This document shows positions 62,513-64,000 of a stretch of DNA of 64,000 nt, in pieces. The notes under the pieces are model-generated. The model did no database searches, had not been told where the DNA came from, and was given only the letters and a program-made list of their open reading frames with translations. This DNA comes from Corynebacterium sp. ACRPO (GTDB lineage Bacteria > Actinomycetota > Actinomycetes > Mycobacteriales > Mycobacteriaceae). The stretch spans positions 62,001 through 126,000 of the forward strand of contig NZ_JAKRNE010000001.1 of the NCBI RefSeq assembly GCF_022347205.1, read 5' to 3'. Positions within the stretch are counted from its first letter, which is position 1; each line of letters opens with the position of its first letter. The translations under genes and the position numbers were made by a program.

Positions 62513-63475
62513 GTGACTAAGAAGCAATACCAGCCGGCAGTTGCCGCTTTGCATGATGCTCATAGCATCTGCATTGTGACGCACCTGCGGCCGGATGCCG
62601 ATGCCATCGGCTCTGCTGCGGCGTTGCTGCTCGCGCTGCGCCAACGGGGCAAAGACGTGTGTGCCGTTGTGGGCCAGGAGCGGGAGATTTCCCGTAATCT
62701 TTACACCATTCCTGCCGCCGACGACGTCACCACTAGTCGTGAGCTGCCGGAAGGCTATGACCTCTATGTCACCGTTGATTGTGGTTCTTTGGACCGGACG
62801 GGCTTTTTTGCGGACCGGATTGAGCAGCTAGCCCAGCAGGGCCGAGTTCTGTGCATTGACCACCATTCTTCTAATCCAGGGTTTGGTGCCATCAATGTGG
62901 TGGACACTGAATGTGAATCCACCACCGTGCTGTTGCTGAGAATCCTGGATTCACTGGAGATTCAGATTGACCGGCATATTGCGCACTGCTTATATGCCGG
63001 TTTGATGACCGATACTGGCAGCTTCCGCTGGGGCAGGCCGGCTATGCACGATATTGCCACCCGCCTCATGCACTACGATCTGGATACCAAGCAGATCGCA
63101 GCTGACCTTTTAGATTCCACCACGCCGGACGATCTTCAGATGATCGGTAGGGTATTGGCCGGTTTGCGCCTCGAAGATGCAGGGGAGCACACCCTAGGCA
63201 TTCTCGTCGCGCGGCTGGAAGATATCCAGGGACACTCTGATTCGGCCGTTGAATCTTTGGTGGAGTTCGTTCGCGCGCTTGAAGGAACCACCGTCGGCGT
63301 GGTGTTTAAGGAACAAGCTCCGGAGGTGTGGGCGGTTTCCTTGCGTTCTTCTCGCATTGATTGTTCTTCGGTAGCGCTTACCTTCGGGGGCGGCGGACAT
63401 GTACCGGCCGCGGGCTATACCGCTCACGGGGCTCCGGAAAAAATTATTAAGGAATTGGTGGCCGCTATCCAATGA
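62513..63475 (+). CDS. DHH-family phosphoesterase (NrnA-like)
   Basis: A 320-residue DHH/DHHA1 enzyme of the type that degrades oligoribonucleotides or pAp and, in relatives, cyclic-dinucleotide products. Seen are THLRPDADAIGSA (motif I), VDCGSLDRTGF, CIDHHSSNPGF (DHH, about 117) and the DHHA1 box GGGGHVPAAGY. GTG start directly follows the rbfA stop. It overlaps the next gene by ATGA. Confidence 0.92.
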   Translation: MTKKQYQPAVAALHDAHSICIVTHLRPDADAIGSAAALLLALRQRGKDVCAVVGQEREISRNLYTIPAADDVTTSRELPEGYDLYVTVDCGSLDRTGFFADRIEQLAQQGRVLCIDHHSSNPGFGAINVVDTECESTTVLLLRILDSLEIQIDRHIAHCLYAGLMTDTGSFRWGRPAMHDIATRLMHYDLDTKQIAADLLDSTTPDDLQMIGRVLAGLRLEDAGEHTLGILVARLEDIQGHSDSAVESLVEFVRALEGTTVGVVFKEQAPEVWAVSLRSSRIDCSSVALTFGGGGHVPAAGYTAHGAPEKIIKELVAAIQ

Positions 63476-64000
63476 GAAAAAGGCAGACGGATGGAATGAA
63501 CGCTCAGGATCGCTCCACCGCCGGCACGGTAACCGCACGCGAGGTCTTTGGCCTCGCGTTTCCCGCGCTTGGCGTACTTGCGGCCATGCCGCTCTACCTC
63601 TTGCTGGATACCGCGGTAGTCGGACGCCTTGGCGCCCAAGAGCTCGCCTCGCTGGCTGCAGCCACCACAATTCACTCCGTGGTGACGACGCAGTTGACTT
63701 TCTTGTCCTACGGCACGACCGCTCGCTCTGCCCGTCTCTTTGGCTCCGGAAAGCGCGAAGCTGCGGTTGCTGAAGGCGTGCAAGCCACCTATGTGGCCCT
63801 AGGTGTAGGCGCGCTGCTCGCCGTGATCATGTGGATTTTCGGCGGCGTATTTGCCCGCGCCTTAACCGGGGATCCCACCACGGCCGCCGGTACGGCCTTG
63901 TGGCTGCGCATCGCAGCTCTGGCTATTCCCGTTACTTTGGTGGAGATGGCCGGAAACGGCTGGATGCGCGGTGTCCAAGATACGAAGAAGCCACTGTACT
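63472..64000 (+). CDS. MATE-family efflux transporter (N-terminal part)
   Basis: The first 176 residues of a DinF-like MATE transporter; the gene runs out of the window. The sequence REVFGLAFPALGVLAAMPLYLLLD (as LAFPALGVLAAMPL), VVGRLGAQELASLAAA and FLSYGTTARSARLFGSG shows the first helices and typical MATE motifs. Such carriers export drugs or metabolites by ion exchange. ATG 63472 overlaps the nrnA-like stop; ATG 63496 is an alternative. The nusA-infB-rbfA-nrnA-dinF order is typical for the genus. Confidence 0.92.
   Translation, partial: MRKRQTDGMNAQDRSTAGTVTAREVFGLAFPALGVLAAMPLYLLLDTAVVGRLGAQELASLAAATTIHSVVTTQLTFLSYGTTARSARLFGSGKREAAVAEGVQATYVALGVGALLAVIMWIFGGVFARALTGDPTTAAGTALWLRIAALAIPVTLVEMAGNGWMRGVQDTKKPLY

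Overview
The window is about 64 kb of high-GC actinobacterial chromosome. Gene content and order point to Corynebacterium: glnD-ffh, two signal peptidases next to rnhB, the yraN-yifB-dprA-xerC block, dxr-rip1-ispG-penicillin-binding lipoprotein-map, mycothione reductase, malate:quinone oxidoreductase, and nusA-ylxR-infB-rbfA-nrnA-dinF. Mycothiol metabolism, a resuscitation-promoting factor and long Ala/Glu tails on ribosomal proteins S16 and S2 agree with this. The species cannot be fixed by reading alone.

Layout. (1) 1-3.2 kb: the end of glnD and the SRP GTPase gene ffh. (2) 3.2-15.6 kb: the ribosome-maturation block rpsP...rimM-trmD...rplS, opened up by an AT3-SGNH acyltransferase, a TetR regulator, a cupin, tex, a secreted protein and a YhgE/Pip membrane protein. 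(3) 15.7-22.5 kb: tandem lepB genes, rnhB, a DUF2469 gene, yraN, yifB (comM-like), dprA and xerC, in effect a protein-export plus DNA-processing stretch. (4) 22.5-32.1 kb: an M23 protein, rpsB-tsf, pyrH-frr, cdsA, a LapA-like protein, rlmN and an ABC-2 exporter. (5) 32.3-39.5 kb: a DUF2631 gene, dxr-rip1-ispG, a penicillin-binding lipoprotein and map. (6) 39.7-47.3 kb: two related small secreted proteins, mtr, a hydrolase, mqo, selO and phzF. (7) 47.4-52.4 kb: a two-component system with an ABC exporter and a GalT-like protein. (8) 52.4-64 kb: yaaA, proS, rpf, a lipoprotein, rimP-nusA-ylxR-infB, rbfA-nrnA and the start of a MATE transporter.

Most of this is conserved housekeeping chromosome. 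I saw no phage, insertion sequence, CRISPR array, rRNA or tRNA gene, and I cannot claim a new defence or mobile system. The best leads are smaller. Seventeen genes have a TANNNT hexamer ending 6-8 bp before the chosen start codon, which predicts leaderless mRNAs. Two divergent pairs (yaaA/proS and the lipoprotein gene/rimP) are so close that their promoters must exclude each other. A terminator hairpin before yraN has a perfect DnaA box in each arm, with two more boxes before rpsB. A pair of small secreted proteins lies behind three consecutive palindromes. A strong hairpin lies in the infB leader.

Start codons were chosen from Shine-Dalgarno spacing, promoter position and family length. They often differ from the longest open frame.
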